DNA of 64,000 nt from Brucella pseudogrignonensis (GCF_002252525.1 NZ_NNRM01000045.1:878-64877), one strand, 5' to 3'. Counted from the stretch's first letter, positions 37,174 to 46,035 are shown. Numbers and translations are program-made. The notes: generated from the sequence alone by a model not told the origin.

Positions 37174-38148
37174 CTACGAAATATTTTTCAGTGCTTCTGC
37201 TGCGTCACCATCGATTATAAGCCCATTGACGATGCCACTTTTAAGCAGCGCTTTAGCTGCCACTGCCTTTTCTTGACCAGCAATGAGTAGGACGACTTGA
37301 ATTTTCTGCAGTTCTGAAAAGCCGAGGGCAATCGTACGTCGATTCATTTCGTGGTCAATTTGATGCCCGTCCTCATCGAAGAAGATGCCGTTTGTATCAC
37401 CAATTGCGCCTGCAGCTCGAAGGCTTTCGAGTTCTGCTTTGCTCAACATGTTTTGGCGACGCAGCAGTGAATCCTCGGTCAACTCGCCGGCGCTGATGAA
37501 GCATACCGAGGCCGTCCGGGCTATTTCCATGGCATGGGCAACAGAGCGCTGAGAAATCAATACTTTTCGGTCCTCAGCAGAATCGGCGATAAATGGTACG
37601 GGTAGAAAAAAGCCCTGGCCACCTGTGCGTCGTGCGAGCATATGCACAACTTCGAACGGGTTATAAGCAGAGTTTGCTGTCAAAGACCCCATAACTGAGA
37701 TGAAGCGCGCTTGTGGCGAACGCACACCCGCAAGTTGTAATGTCATCTGCTCGATAGTTCGACCCCAACCGGTTCCGATGGTCGCTTCCTGATTATCCGC
37801 GAGGAAGTCCTTTAGGTAAGTTGCTGCAGAAACGCCAACGGCACGAAAGGAAACCTGTTTGCGGATCTCGGATGCGGTGTCATCGTTTGCATCGAAGCCA
37901 AATGGCGGTGTCGAAATACAAAAATCGAGCTCATACCGCCGCATAAGTTCATTTTCCAAAGGCAATGTTCCTGCATTCTGATGGTCTATCGATATGCTGA
38001 CAAGGCCGCTTTCTCTGGCCTCTCCGAGGATTTTATTGACGCGCGCACGCGTTAATCCCAGTCTTAAAGCAGTCGCCTCCTGGTTGAATCCTCCAACGTA
38101 ATAGAGCCATGCCACGCGTACCATTAGGCTGTCTTCAGATTCACTCAT
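37174..38148 (-). CDS. SorC-family (sugar-binding) transcriptional regulator
   Basis: A 324-residue SorC/DeoR-type regulator. Its N-terminal helix-turn-helix (VRVAWLYYVGGFNQEATALRLGLTRARVNKIL, interrupted) covers residues 10-45, and the sugar-phosphate-binding domain follows from about residue 60 (ATIGTGWGRTIEQM is the typical phosphate-site loop). It resembles EryD and related polyol regulators. It is divergent from the 38.4-49.1 kb operon, and the 12-bp inverted repeat between them is its likely operator. The effector is probably a phosphorylated sugar made by the FGGY kinase of the operon. Confidence 0.85.
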   Translation of the reverse strand: MSESEDSLMVRVAWLYYVGGFNQEATALRLGLTRARVNKILGEARESGLVSISIDHQNAGTLPLENELMRRYELDFCISTPPFGFDANDDTASEIRKQVSFRAVGVSAATYLKDFLADNQEATIGTGWGRTIEQMTLQLAGVRSPQARFISVMGSLTANSAYNPFEVVHMLARRTGGQGFFLPVPFIADSAEDRKVLISQRSVAHAMEIARTASVCFISAGELTEDSLLRRQNMLSKAELESLRAAGAIGDTNGIFFDEDGHQIDHEMNRRTIALGFSELQKIQVVLLIAGQEKAVAAKALLKSGIVNGLIIDGDAAEALKNIS

Positions 38149-38173
38149 TCGTCCCTCACTTCAATCACCGATC

Positions 38174-38210
38174 AAATTACAAATGTAATTCTATTTGACA
38201 TTTGTAATTT
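38174..38210. promoter_or_regulatory. SorC-type operator: 12-bp inverted repeat
   Basis: AAATTACAAATG (38174-38185) and CATTTGTAATTT (38199-38210) form a perfect 12-bp inverted repeat around a 13-base spacer. The left part also contains a second, tighter dyad AATTACA-AA-TGTAATT (38175-38190). It lies 26-62 bases upstream of the SorC start and overlaps the plus-strand -35 box. Nested symmetry fits a tetrameric regulator. Rest of the 316-base gap holds no gene. Confidence 0.7.
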
Positions 38211-38224
38211 GCCGACGCTTAATA
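38195..38224 (+). promoter_or_regulatory. Candidate promoter of the sugar/polyol operon
   Basis: TTGACA (38195-38200) and TTAATA (38219-38224) stand 18 bases apart. The first is a perfect -35 box and overlaps the right arm of the SorC inverted repeat, so regulator binding would control access. The leader to the SBP start is about 240 bases. Confidence 0.6.
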
Positions 38225-38464
38225 CCAAACATTCTGGCGGACAAGAGCGCGAAAGAGCGAACGGGTCAATTGGAATGCGGAGCTGAAGCATTAGCGGAAT
38301 GAAAACATCTTTCTCTGGAGGAGCAGGGACCGATGGCGCGTATCGCGGCAGTTCAGGAGGAGTAGCAGGTCAGTGCGGGGCACGGCTTTTATTCGTGCAT
38401 GAGGTCAAGTTCAACAATTTGAAGTTGCGCAGTGGATGCAACCACGCCGCTTCGGGGAGGAATG

Positions 38465-39418
38465 ATGGGATCAGGATTTATCAAGAAAACTGTTGCTGTT
38501 GCAGCCATGGCCGTGCTGATGGGCACCGCTAGCGCATCGGCGACGAATGTTGCCTGGGTGCATTCCAATGCTGCCGCGCAGTCTGAGCAACGCGCCAAGG
38601 CGGGTTTCGACGCCTGGCTGAAGGATACCAATAAAGATTGGAATATCAGTGTGCTGGATAGCGGTGGTTCAGGCGAGCGTACCGCTTCTAATATTCAGGA
38701 TGCAGCATCGCGCGGCGTTGATGCAATAATCGTGAGCATGTCCGACTTGCGTGCATCGCGTGCCGCTATCGATTCAGCTGTTGCCGCGAAAATTCCGGTC
38801 TTCGCGATCGACAGCGGACAGGTTGATGGCGTTCTCGTCGATGTCACCACCAATAATTGGGCAATGTCAGCGAGTGTATCGCCTTATCTGCTCAATGAAA
38901 TGGGTGGTAAGGGCAATCTCATCTTCTTGCGTATGGCAGAACATCACGGCACGCGTAAGCGTGGTGATATCATGGCTACGGTGTTGAAAGAGTATCCGGA
39001 AGTGAAGATCCTTGCGGAGCACAACATCGATTATACCGCTTTCTTTGAAGACACGACCAGTTCCATGCAGGACTATGCTTCGCGGTTTGGTGAAGAAATC
39101 AATGCGGTTTGGGCTCCATGGGATGAACCAGCGCAGGCGGCAATCAACTCTCTGAATGCGGCTGGTCTTAAGAATGTCAAAGTCATTGGTATCGATGGCC
39201 ATCCGCAAGCAATCGAGGAAGTCTGCAAGCCGGATAGCCTTATGATTGCAACGGTTTCCCAGCCTTTTGAAAAGATGGGCGCACAGACCGGTGAATGGAT
39301 AGAAAGCATCGTCGTGAAAAAGGAAGATGCGGCAACGGTTATTCCGTCCAAGACCGTCTATCTCGATGCTCCGCTTGTTACAAAGCAGAACTGCAAGGAC
39401 TTCCTCCCGAAGAAGTAG
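38465..39418 (+). CDS. Ribose-type sugar-binding protein
   Basis: A 317-residue periplasmic binding protein of the RbsB/XylF type. The signal peptide covers about residues 1-27 (ending ASASA). The mature part starts TNVAWVHSNAAAQSEQRAKA, with the DAASRGVDAIIVSMSD and VFAIDSGQVDG segments typical of this fold, and ends with a CKDFLPKK tail; two cysteines (CKPDS, NCKDF) may form a disulfide. GGGGAGG precedes two adjacent ATG codons; I use the second, at 38465. It is the first gene of the operon. A terminator-like hairpin follows it. Substrate unknown, probably a small polyol or deoxy-sugar. Confidence 0.85.
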   Translation: MGSGFIKKTVAVAAMAVLMGTASASATNVAWVHSNAAAQSEQRAKAGFDAWLKDTNKDWNISVLDSGGSGERTASNIQDAASRGVDAIIVSMSDLRASRAAIDSAVAAKIPVFAIDSGQVDGVLVDVTTNNWAMSASVSPYLLNEMGGKGNLIFLRMAEHHGTRKRGDIMATVLKEYPEVKILAEHNIDYTAFFEDTTSSMQDYASRFGEEINAVWAPWDEPAQAAINSLNAAGLKNVKVIGIDGHPQAIEEVCKPDSLMIATVSQPFEKMGAQTGEWIESIVVKKEDAATVIPSKTVYLDAPLVTKQNCKDFLPKK

Positions 39419-39437
39419 CTCCCCCAAGCCTGCAACT

Positions 39438-39475
39438 GGCCGGAACGAGACCGTTCTGCGTTCCGGCCTCTTTTA
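39438..39475 (+). terminator. Terminator/attenuator after the sugar SBP gene
   Basis: GGCCGGAACG (39438-39447) and CGTTCCGGCC (39459-39468) form a perfect 10-bp GC-rich stem with an 11-base loop, followed by TCTTTT. A competing small hairpin (GAACG-AGAC-CGTTC, 39443-39456) can form inside it. It lies between SBP and ATPase genes, where partial termination usually keeps SBP mRNA in excess. Confidence 0.75.
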
Positions 39476-39506
39476 ACTTGATACTTTAATTCGCGGGAGT
39501 TCTTCG

Positions 39507-41021
39507 ATGGCCGTGAGCCTTTCGCAGATCGTCATGTCCTATCCTGGAACGCTGGCACTAGATCAGGTCAGTGCGGAATTCCGGTTTGATGAGGTACATG
39601 GCCTGATCGGAGAAAATGGTGCGGGAAAGACAACTCTTGTCAGCATTCTCGGTGGTAGTAAAAGCCCGACCTCTGGTAACATTACGATTGATGGTACTGA
39701 GGTTAAGCTGGCAAGCGCAGGTGATGCGCTTCGCAAAGGTATTGCGCATGTTTCGCAAGAAGGTAGCCTCGTTCCCGGATTGACTGGTGCGCAGAACATT
39801 CTATTGGGCGACGAGCCGCGCATGGGACTTGGCGTTATCGATAAACGAAAGCTTATCGTGCGGGCTGATGAATTGCTCAGGCGCTGGTTTCCGCAGGTGT
39901 CGATCGATCTCGATCAGCAGGTCGATATGCTGCCGATGGCAGATCAGAAAATTATCGAAATTGTGCGGGCTCTTCGCGGCAATGTTCGCCTGCTTATTCT
40001 TGATGAACCCACGGCAACATTGCCCGCGCGTGAAAAAGAAAGCCTTTGGCAGATCATCAAGACCTTACCGCAGCAAGGCGTTGGCATTGTACTGATCAGC
40101 CATTTTCTCTCTGAGATCAAAGCGCTGAGTGACCGTATAACTGTTCTTCGTGATGGAAGGCATGTAGCAACACTAGAGGCGGAAAATTCAAGTGAAGCAC
40201 AACTTATAGACCTGATGCTTCAGCGTTCGGGCGGTAAGAGTGCTGCCGAGCAGGATGTCAGGCAAACACGCAACCTCGGCCCAGTGGTTATGGAAGTCAG
40301 CGACTGGCAGGCTGGTGGCGTGAGTGTCGATAATTTCGCCATCCGTTCCGGTGAGATTGTCGGGCTTATTGGCTTGACGGGGGCAGGGCATTTTGGCTTT
40401 GCGCGGTCGCTTTACACAGCAAGTGGGCAGACCGCCGGAACCTGTCGTTTTGATGGCACTTCCATCACCAGAGTTGATGCGAGAACCATGCAGAAGAAGG
40501 GCGTGGCGCTTGTGCCCGACCATCGCATGGAAAATGCACTGATTGGCGATTGGGATGTGCGCGAAAATCTTGCGATGGTCCACCCATCATACGCAACTTT
40601 GGGCGGCACGGGCGTATTGTCCATGCGCCGCGAGGCGAGCGAAGCGGACCGCACAATGCAGTTGATGAACGTCAAGGCACATTCACGAAGCCAGTTTGTG
40701 AAAGACCTGAGCGGTGGCAACAAACAAAAGGTTTCGATTGGCAAGCGGCTTTACGGCGCTGACGATCATTACCGGTTGATGATCTTCATCGAACCTACAG
40801 AGGGAGTGGATATCGGCGCCAAGCGCGAGATTCATGCGCAGATGCGCAGACTTGCCGAAAAAGGGATAGCCATTCTCGTAACCTCTTCCGACCTTCTGGA
40901 AATAGCCGACGTGGCAGACCGCGTCATCCCATTCGTGAATGGCAAGCCCGGTCCACAGATTGAGCGCAGCGCATTCTCAGAAGCGAAATTTATTGCCGCA
41001 ATGGCAGGAGTTACCCAATGA
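39507..41021 (+). CDS. Ribose-type ABC transporter, double ATP-binding subunit
   Basis: A 504-residue RbsA/XylG-type protein with two ATPase halves. First half: Walker A GENGAGKTTL, Walker B LLILDEPTATL, switch His in LISHFLSEI. Second half: degenerate Walker A GLTGAGHFGF (no Lys), signature LSGGNKQKVSIGKRL and IEPTEGVDIGAK, where the usual Walker B Asp before Glu is Ile. Loss of function in the second site is common in this family. ATG at 39507 with GGGAG upstream; it overlaps the next gene by 4 bases (ATGA). Confidence 0.88.
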   Translation: MAVSLSQIVMSYPGTLALDQVSAEFRFDEVHGLIGENGAGKTTLVSILGGSKSPTSGNITIDGTEVKLASAGDALRKGIAHVSQEGSLVPGLTGAQNILLGDEPRMGLGVIDKRKLIVRADELLRRWFPQVSIDLDQQVDMLPMADQKIIEIVRALRGNVRLLILDEPTATLPAREKESLWQIIKTLPQQGVGIVLISHFLSEIKALSDRITVLRDGRHVATLEAENSSEAQLIDLMLQRSGGKSAAEQDVRQTRNLGPVVMEVSDWQAGGVSVDNFAIRSGEIVGLIGLTGAGHFGFARSLYTASGQTAGTCRFDGTSITRVDARTMQKKGVALVPDHRMENALIGDWDVRENLAMVHPSYATLGGTGVLSMRREASEADRTMQLMNVKAHSRSQFVKDLSGGNKQKVSIGKRLYGADDHYRLMIFIEPTEGVDIGAKREIHAQMRRLAEKGIAILVTSSDLLEIADVADRVIPFVNGKPGPQIERSAFSEAKFIAAMAGVTQ

Positions 41022-42022
41022 ATGCCCGATCTTCAGCGGTCTCACCGCAATCATCCCGTCATGCCCAGAGCTTCGGTAAAAAGCTCAAAGGCGAGTGGCT
41101 GCTGAAATACAGTACGCTCTTTGTGCTTTTCCTATTGTTTGCGGGCTTTTCACTGACCGTTGACCGCTTCCTCACGGCAAACAATCTGCTCAATATTATC
41201 CAGCAGATTTCGATGCTTACCATCGTTGGTGCAGGCCTGACATTTGGCTTTGCAGCGCGAGAAATGGACCTTTCGGTCGGTTATATGGTTGGTATGGCAG
41301 GCATTCTGGTACCGCTGATGCTGGTTGCCGGATTTCCGTTGCCAGTTGCTTTGCTTGCTGGTCTTGGTGCCGGTCTGGTCGTCGGTTCGGTCAATGCCGC
41401 ACTGGTTACGCTGGTGGGGGTTCCGTCACTGATCGCCACGCTTGCGATTGGCTCTATTCTCTACGGTATCAATTTTCTGATGACGGGCGGACGAGCAATT
41501 TATGGCGGGCTTCCTGCAAGTTATCTCTGGCTTGGCCAGGGACAACTCTTTGGCATCCCGGTGCTTGCCTATGCCATGGTGATTGTTGTTTTCGTGGCCT
41601 GGTTCCTGATGGAGCGAACCGTTTTCGGTCGTTACATTTATGCGGTGGGCGGAAATCTTAAAGCAGCGGAGCTTTCTGGCGTGAATGGTCGCTTCTATCG
41701 CGCTGCCGCTCTTGTGGTCTGCTCAATTTTTGCAGCTGTTGCAGGTGCGCTTCTTGCAGCGCGCTTGGGGTCCGGTCAGCCCAATGCAGGCGAACGTTAT
41801 CTGCTTGATGGTCTTGCTACAGTATTTATTGGAATGACCATGTTCCGTCCGGGTACTGCAACAATTGCAGGGACCTTCTTCGGCGCGCTTTTCATCGGCG
41901 TCATCAATAACGGCCTTAACCTTATTGGCATGGACACATACATCCAGAGCATCGTGAAGGGCCTTATCATTCTCGTGGCGGTCGCAGTCGTTTCGCGAAC
42001 CACCAAACTGAAGCTCCTTTGA
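41018..42022 (+). CDS. Ribose-type ABC transporter, permease
   Basis: A 334-residue RbsC-type permease with about 8-10 membrane segments after a 30-residue cytoplasmic lead. FAAREMDLSVGYMVGMAGIL and RYLLDGLATVFIGMTMFRPG stretches are typical for this family. It overlaps the ATPase stop by 4 bases, so the two are translationally coupled. It completes the importer for the operon's substrate. Confidence 0.88.
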   Translation: MNARSSAVSPQSSRHAQSFGKKLKGEWLLKYSTLFVLFLLFAGFSLTVDRFLTANNLLNIIQQISMLTIVGAGLTFGFAAREMDLSVGYMVGMAGILVPLMLVAGFPLPVALLAGLGAGLVVGSVNAALVTLVGVPSLIATLAIGSILYGINFLMTGGRAIYGGLPASYLWLGQGQLFGIPVLAYAMVIVVFVAWFLMERTVFGRYIYAVGGNLKAAELSGVNGRFYRAAALVVCSIFAAVAGALLAARLGSGQPNAGERYLLDGLATVFIGMTMFRPGTATIAGTFFGALFIGVINNGLNLIGMDTYIQSIVKGLIILVAVAVVSRTTKLKLL

Positions 42023-42091
42023 GGAACTGCGTTAGGCATTGAACCAAACATCATGAAAAACTTGAAACAGACAAGTCTGTCGGAGGCGCGC

Positions 42092-43120
42092 GTGCAAAAT
42101 CCGAGTAACTCTAATCTTCTCGAACTATACCGGACGATGCGGCGTATCCGCACCTTTGAAGAACGCGTTGGTGAATTGTTCGTACGTGGCCAGACGGCGG
42201 GTTCGATGCTTCACCTTTCCATTGGTGAAGAGGCAGCCGCTGCCGGTGTATGTGCTGCTATGCAGCCGCAGGACACTTTCACAACCCATCATCGCGGCCA
42301 TGGTATTTTTCTTGCGCGCGGTGCTGATCCCAAACAAATGATGGCGGAAATCGGCGGCAAGGAAACCGGTTACTGCCATGGTAAGGGTGGTTCCATGCAT
42401 ATTGCCGACATGGCGCTTGGACATCTTGGCGCCAATGCCATTGTTGGTGGTGGTATTCCATCCGTTGTTGGCGCAGGCCTTTCCAGCAAGTACCTCAAGA
42501 AAAACTCTGTCTCTATCGCCTTTTTTGGCGATGGTGCGATGCAGCAGGGCATTCTCTATGAGAGCATGAATATGGCAGCGCTTTGGGGCCTGCCGGTCGT
42601 GTTTGTTTGCATCAACAATCAATATGGCATGGGCACGCGTGTTGATCAGGCGACAGCCAATACAGCGTTTGACCAGCGCGCGCATGCATTCGGTCTTAAC
42701 GGTGCAGTCGTGGATGGTATTGATGTTGAAGAAGTAAAAAGCGTTGCGCAGGGACTGATTGATGATGCTCGCCTTGGCAAGCCAGGTTTCCTGTCAGTGA
42801 CCTGCTACCGTTTCTTTGGTCATGCGCGCATGGACAAGAGTCCATATCGCGCGGAAGCGGAAGAGACAGAAGGTCGGAAAAAAGATCCGGTAAAGTTCAC
42901 ACGGGATAGGCTGATTTCGGAAGGTTTGGCACCAGAAACTGACCTCGACGCGATGGATAGTGGCATCACGGCCGAAATGGATGCGACTATTGATTTTACC
43001 GTGGAATCCAAAGCGCCTCCACTCACTTCCATGTTCAGAGATGTCTATGCGGTTGGCGAACCAGAGCCGGAACCCGTCCGCACTCGTATTGATCGCGTAC
43101 TTTCCAGGGATGAAGCATAA
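42092..43120 (+). CDS. Thiamine-dependent dehydrogenase E1 alpha (acetoin dehydrogenase-like)
   Basis: A 342-residue E1-alpha subunit of the acetoin/pyruvate dehydrogenase type. HHRGHGIFLARGAD, GKGGSMHIAD and the thiamine-diphosphate motif GDGAMQQG...NNQYGMGTR are clear. I place the start at GTG 42092, which has a perfect GGAGG 5 bases upstream; an ATG 13 codons earlier (42053) has no ribosome site. Its TPP carbanion would attack a keto group of the substrate; acetoin-type enzymes cleave acyloins, while pyruvate-type enzymes decarboxylate 2-oxoacids. The E2 type argues for the acetoin side. It overlaps E1 beta by 1 base. Confidence 0.85.
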   Translation: MQNPSNSNLLELYRTMRRIRTFEERVGELFVRGQTAGSMLHLSIGEEAAAAGVCAAMQPQDTFTTHHRGHGIFLARGADPKQMMAEIGGKETGYCHGKGGSMHIADMALGHLGANAIVGGGIPSVVGAGLSSKYLKKNSVSIAFFGDGAMQQGILYESMNMAALWGLPVVFVCINNQYGMGTRVDQATANTAFDQRAHAFGLNGAVVDGIDVEEVKSVAQGLIDDARLGKPGFLSVTCYRFFGHARMDKSPYRAEAEETEGRKKDPVKFTRDRLISEGLAPETDLDAMDSGITAEMDATIDFTVESKAPPLTSMFRDVYAVGEPEPEPVRTRIDRVLSRDEA

Positions 43121-44094
43121 TGGTTGCCATGACTTACCGCGATGCGCTGCGTAAGGCGCTGGATGATGCCATGGCTGAAGACAACACCATTGTTGTGATC
43201 GGTGAAGAAGTGGGCCGTTATGGTGGTGCCTACGGCGTTACAAAAGACTTGATCGGTAAATATGGAGCGGACCGGCTTATCGACACACCGATTTCCGAGC
43301 CAGCAATTATTGGTGCAGCCGTGGGTGCAGCAATGACCGGGCTGCGTCCTGTTGCTGAACTGATGTATATCGATTTCCTTGGCATGACGATGGATCAGCT
43401 TGCCAATCAGGCTGCCAAAATCCGCTATATGTTTGGCGGACAGATTGGCGTGCCGATGGTTCTTCGCACGCAAGGTGGCACCGGTCGTTCGGCAGGCGCG
43501 CAGCATTCACAAAGTCTGGAAGCATGGATCATGCATACGCCGGGCCTTCGGCTTGCGATGCCTGCGACTGTACAGGATGCCTATCATCTGCTGCGCCAGA
43601 GCCTCACGAAACCTGATCCGGTGGTCTTCATTGAGCACAAAGCGCTGTATACTCGCAAGGAAGAGGTCGACCTTGATGCAGAGCCGCTGGAATGGGGCAA
43701 GGCAGCAGTACGGCGTACAGGTAAGGATCTCGTTATCGTCACTTATTCGCGCCAACTGCACTACGCGATGGATGCGGCTGAAAAACTTGCTTCCAAGGGT
43801 ATTGAAGCGACGGTTATAGATCTTCGTACGCTCAACCCGCTCGATTTTGACACGGTGCGCGAACACGTTGAGCGTGTCGGCAAGGCCATGGTTGTATCCG
43901 AAGGCGTGATGACGGCGGGTGTAGCAGCAGAGCTTTCGGCACGCATTACGGAAGAGTGCTTCGATTATCTCGAACAGCCTGTCGTGCGGGTGGCGGGTGA
44001 AGACATTCCAATTTCAGTCTCGCAGGATCTGGAAGCCGGAAGTGTGCCGACAGCAGACCTGATCCGTTCGGTCGCAGAGAGAATGCTGTCATGA
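43120..44094 (+). CDS. Thiamine-dependent dehydrogenase E1 beta (acetoin dehydrogenase-like)
   Basis: A 324-residue transketolase-like E1-beta subunit. VVIGEEVGRYGGAYGVTKDL, DTPISEPAIIGAAVGAAMTG and GGTGRSAGAQHSQSLEAW are family hallmarks. It pairs with E1 alpha as a 2+2 heterotetramer. ATG 43120 overlaps the preceding stop codon (TAATG); a second ATG three codons in is possible. It overlaps the lipoyl gene by 4 bases (ATGA), so the whole complex is translationally coupled. Confidence 0.88.
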   Translation: MVAMTYRDALRKALDDAMAEDNTIVVIGEEVGRYGGAYGVTKDLIGKYGADRLIDTPISEPAIIGAAVGAAMTGLRPVAELMYIDFLGMTMDQLANQAAKIRYMFGGQIGVPMVLRTQGGTGRSAGAQHSQSLEAWIMHTPGLRLAMPATVQDAYHLLRQSLTKPDPVVFIEHKALYTRKEEVDLDAEPLEWGKAAVRRTGKDLVIVTYSRQLHYAMDAAEKLASKGIEATVIDLRTLNPLDFDTVREHVERVGKAMVVSEGVMTAGVAAELSARITEECFDYLEQPVVRVAGEDIPISVSQDLEAGSVPTADLIRSVAERMLS

Positions 44095-44654
44095 CAGAAC
44101 GTATTCTCAAAATGCCACGTCTGGGTGAAACGATGGAAGAAGGCAAGATTGTCGGCTTTCTCGTGAATCCCGGCGATAGTTTCAAACGTGGCGATTCAAT
44201 CATCGAGATCGAAACAGACAAAACCGTTGCAGAGTTTCCAGCTCTTGGGGACGGTACACTGCATGAGTGGATCGGATCTGTTGGAGATCATGTGGTGGTT
44301 GGTGCGCCGCTGGCGCGTATCGACATAGGCGTTGGTCCCGACTGGACGGATGAGGGCGGTGAAAGCACACCTGTTTCGGAAGAGTCCACTGACGATTTTG
44401 TTGTAACTGAGCTGGATATGCCCCGCCTCGGGGAAACGATGGAAGAGGGGCGCATTGTCCGTTGGCTAAAGGCTGCAGGCGATAGCTTCGAGCGTGGCGA
44501 AGCCGTTCTCGAAATTGAAACAGACAAGACGGTCGCAGAATTTCCTGCGCTGGTCGGCGGTAAGATCGTCGAAATCCTGCGTCAGAAAGGCGACATGGTA
44601 ACGGTTGGCGGCGCTATAGCTCGCATCGAGGTTGCCGGATGCCCCCGCCGTTGA
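44091..44654 (+). CDS. Double lipoyl-domain protein, N-terminal part of a split E2
   Basis: A 187-residue protein of two lipoyl domains in tandem (about residues 2-80 and 108-184), each with PRLGETMEEGxIV and the lipoylated Lys in IETDKTVAEFPA (about residues 44 and 151). The linker is acidic. It ends CPRR and stop immediately after the second domain. The next frame continues with an E3-binding domain and an alpha/beta hydrolase, so the two parts look like one E2 split by a single extra base in a five-C run at 44642-44646: removing one C gives a continuous frame. It carries the acyl group from E1 to CoA. Confidence 0.85.
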   Translation: MTERILKMPRLGETMEEGKIVGFLVNPGDSFKRGDSIIEIETDKTVAEFPALGDGTLHEWIGSVGDHVVVGAPLARIDIGVGPDWTDEGGESTPVSEESTDDFVVTELDMPRLGETMEEGRIVRWLKAAGDSFERGEAVLEIETDKTVAEFPALVGGKIVEILRQKGDMVTVGGAIARIEVAGCPRR

Positions 44655-45651
44655 AACAGTTGCAGCATCAGCTGTGCCAATAGTGTCTAGCGCAGCTGTT
44701 GCAAGACAAGCGGGAAGGGATAAGCGTGTTCGTGCGACACCCCTTGCACGCCGGATAGCGCGTGACAAAGGCATCGATATCCAACTTCTATCCGGTACTG
44801 GTCGCAGGGGGCGTATTGAAAAAGAGGACGTACTCGCTGCCTCCGGTAATACTCTGCCAAAAGGTGATATACAGTTTGTCGAACTTGGACGTGGGCGCGT
44901 TGCCTATAGCGACCAGGGTTCAAAGGATGCGCCGACCTTCCTGCTTCTGCATGGATTTTCTGGAGATCGCACCACATGGAGTGGTATCGCTTCAGGTTTG
45001 CGCCGGGCAAATTTCCGCGTTATTGCGCCCGATCTTCCCGCGCATGGTCTGACAACGATTGAAGCGGGGCATATCGATCAACTAAGCGATTTTCTCTCGG
45101 AGTTTCTCGACGCATTGTCCGTTAAGAACGTTCATGTAGTCGCTCACTCCCTAGGCGCTCTTGCAGCAACGGAGTTTGCACAGACCCATGCTCAGCGTGT
45201 TTCGGGGCTAACGCTTATTGCGCCAGCTGGTCTTGGTTCCGAAATCGATGCAAGTTTCATTTCCGGCATGGCGAATGCCACGACAGCTGGTGAGGTGACG
45301 CATCTGCTCAGGCGCGTTGCGGCCAAACCTGTTGAGCTTTCGCCCGAACTTGCGGCCGACTTTGCGCGCACAATGAGCAAAGGCCGTCTCAAGGCACTTG
45401 CGGAAACCATTATCGGATCATCAGGGCAACGTATCGATATTATCACATCACTGGATAAGCTTTTGCGTTCAATGTCCGTGAGAGTTCTTGTTGGTCTTCA
45501 AGACCGCATTATCCCGTGGCAGCAGGTGACATCGTTGCCACCTTCAGCGAGTGTCCATTTCTTCGCTCAATCCGGCCATATGCCGCAATGGGATCAAACG
45601 AAAGATGTGCTGGATCTCATCTTGAGCTCTACAGGAGAGGCCGATGACTGA
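44632..45651 (+). CDS. E3-binding domain plus alpha/beta hydrolase, C-terminal part of a split E2
   Basis: A 339-residue protein. About residues 33-72 form a peripheral-subunit-binding domain (VRATPLARRIARDKGIDIQL then GTGRRGRIEKEDV). From about residue 80 it is an alpha/beta hydrolase with oxyanion segment LLLHGFSGDRTTW, nucleophile in AHSLGA (Ser), GLQDRIIP (Asp) and QSGHMP (His). Acetoin-dehydrogenase E2 (AcoC) has this same unusual hydrolase-type catalytic domain. The only in-frame start near the front is TTG 44632, inside the lipoyl gene, with poor ribosome site; frameshift repair with the upstream gene is a better explanation. Confidence 0.8.
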   Translation: MPDAPAVETVAASAVPIVSSAAVARQAGRDKRVRATPLARRIARDKGIDIQLLSGTGRRGRIEKEDVLAASGNTLPKGDIQFVELGRGRVAYSDQGSKDAPTFLLLHGFSGDRTTWSGIASGLRRANFRVIAPDLPAHGLTTIEAGHIDQLSDFLSEFLDALSVKNVHVVAHSLGALAATEFAQTHAQRVSGLTLIAPAGLGSEIDASFISGMANATTAGEVTHLLRRVAAKPVELSPELAADFARTMSKGRLKALAETIIGSSGQRIDIITSLDKLLRSMSVRVLVGLQDRIIPWQQVTSLPPSASVHFFAQSGHMPQWDQTKDVLDLILSSTGEADD

Positions 45652-45979
45652 TGTAAAAGCAAAACTCAAAGAAGCTCAATCACGGCTTGGTGCTTTTGCC
45701 AAGGCAACGCCCGAGCTCATGTCAGGCTTTGCCAAGGTCAGCAAGACAGCAACTGCTGCGGGTCGTTTCTCCTCCGCTCAACGTGAGTTGATTGCGGTGA
45801 GCATTGCTGTCGCCAAAGGGTGCGAGGACTGCATTCTATATCATGTCGATGCCGCTATCCGCCATGGTGCAGCAGAAGTGGAACTGCTCGAAGCATTGGA
45901 AGTAGCTGTCGAAATGGGAGGCGGTCCAGCAGTTATGTATGCGGGCAAAGCACTCGAGGCATTTCGCAATTTGAGTTGA
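45644..45979 (+). CDS. AhpD/carboxymuconolactone decarboxylase-like protein with CxxC
   Basis: A 111-residue helical AhpD-like protein. The redox motif KGCEDCILYHVDAAIRHGA (CxxC with the following His) sits at about residues 60-78, as in AhpD-type alkylhydroperoxidases. It overlaps the E2 gene by 8 bases. AhpD of mycobacteria is reduced by the lipoyl E2 and lipoamide dehydrogenase. There is no lipoamide dehydrogenase (E3) gene here, so this protein could draw electrons from, or protect, the lipoyl arms. That role is inference. Confidence 0.8.
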   Translation: MTDVKAKLKEAQSRLGAFAKATPELMSGFAKVSKTATAAGRFSSAQRELIAVSIAVAKGCEDCILYHVDAAIRHGAAEVELLEALEVAVEMGGGPAVMYAGKALEAFRNLS

Positions 45980-46035
45980 GTTTAGGGCAAAGCAAAGGTT
46001 GGAGGCGCTTTTGCATTTGCTTCGGGAGGAATTGA

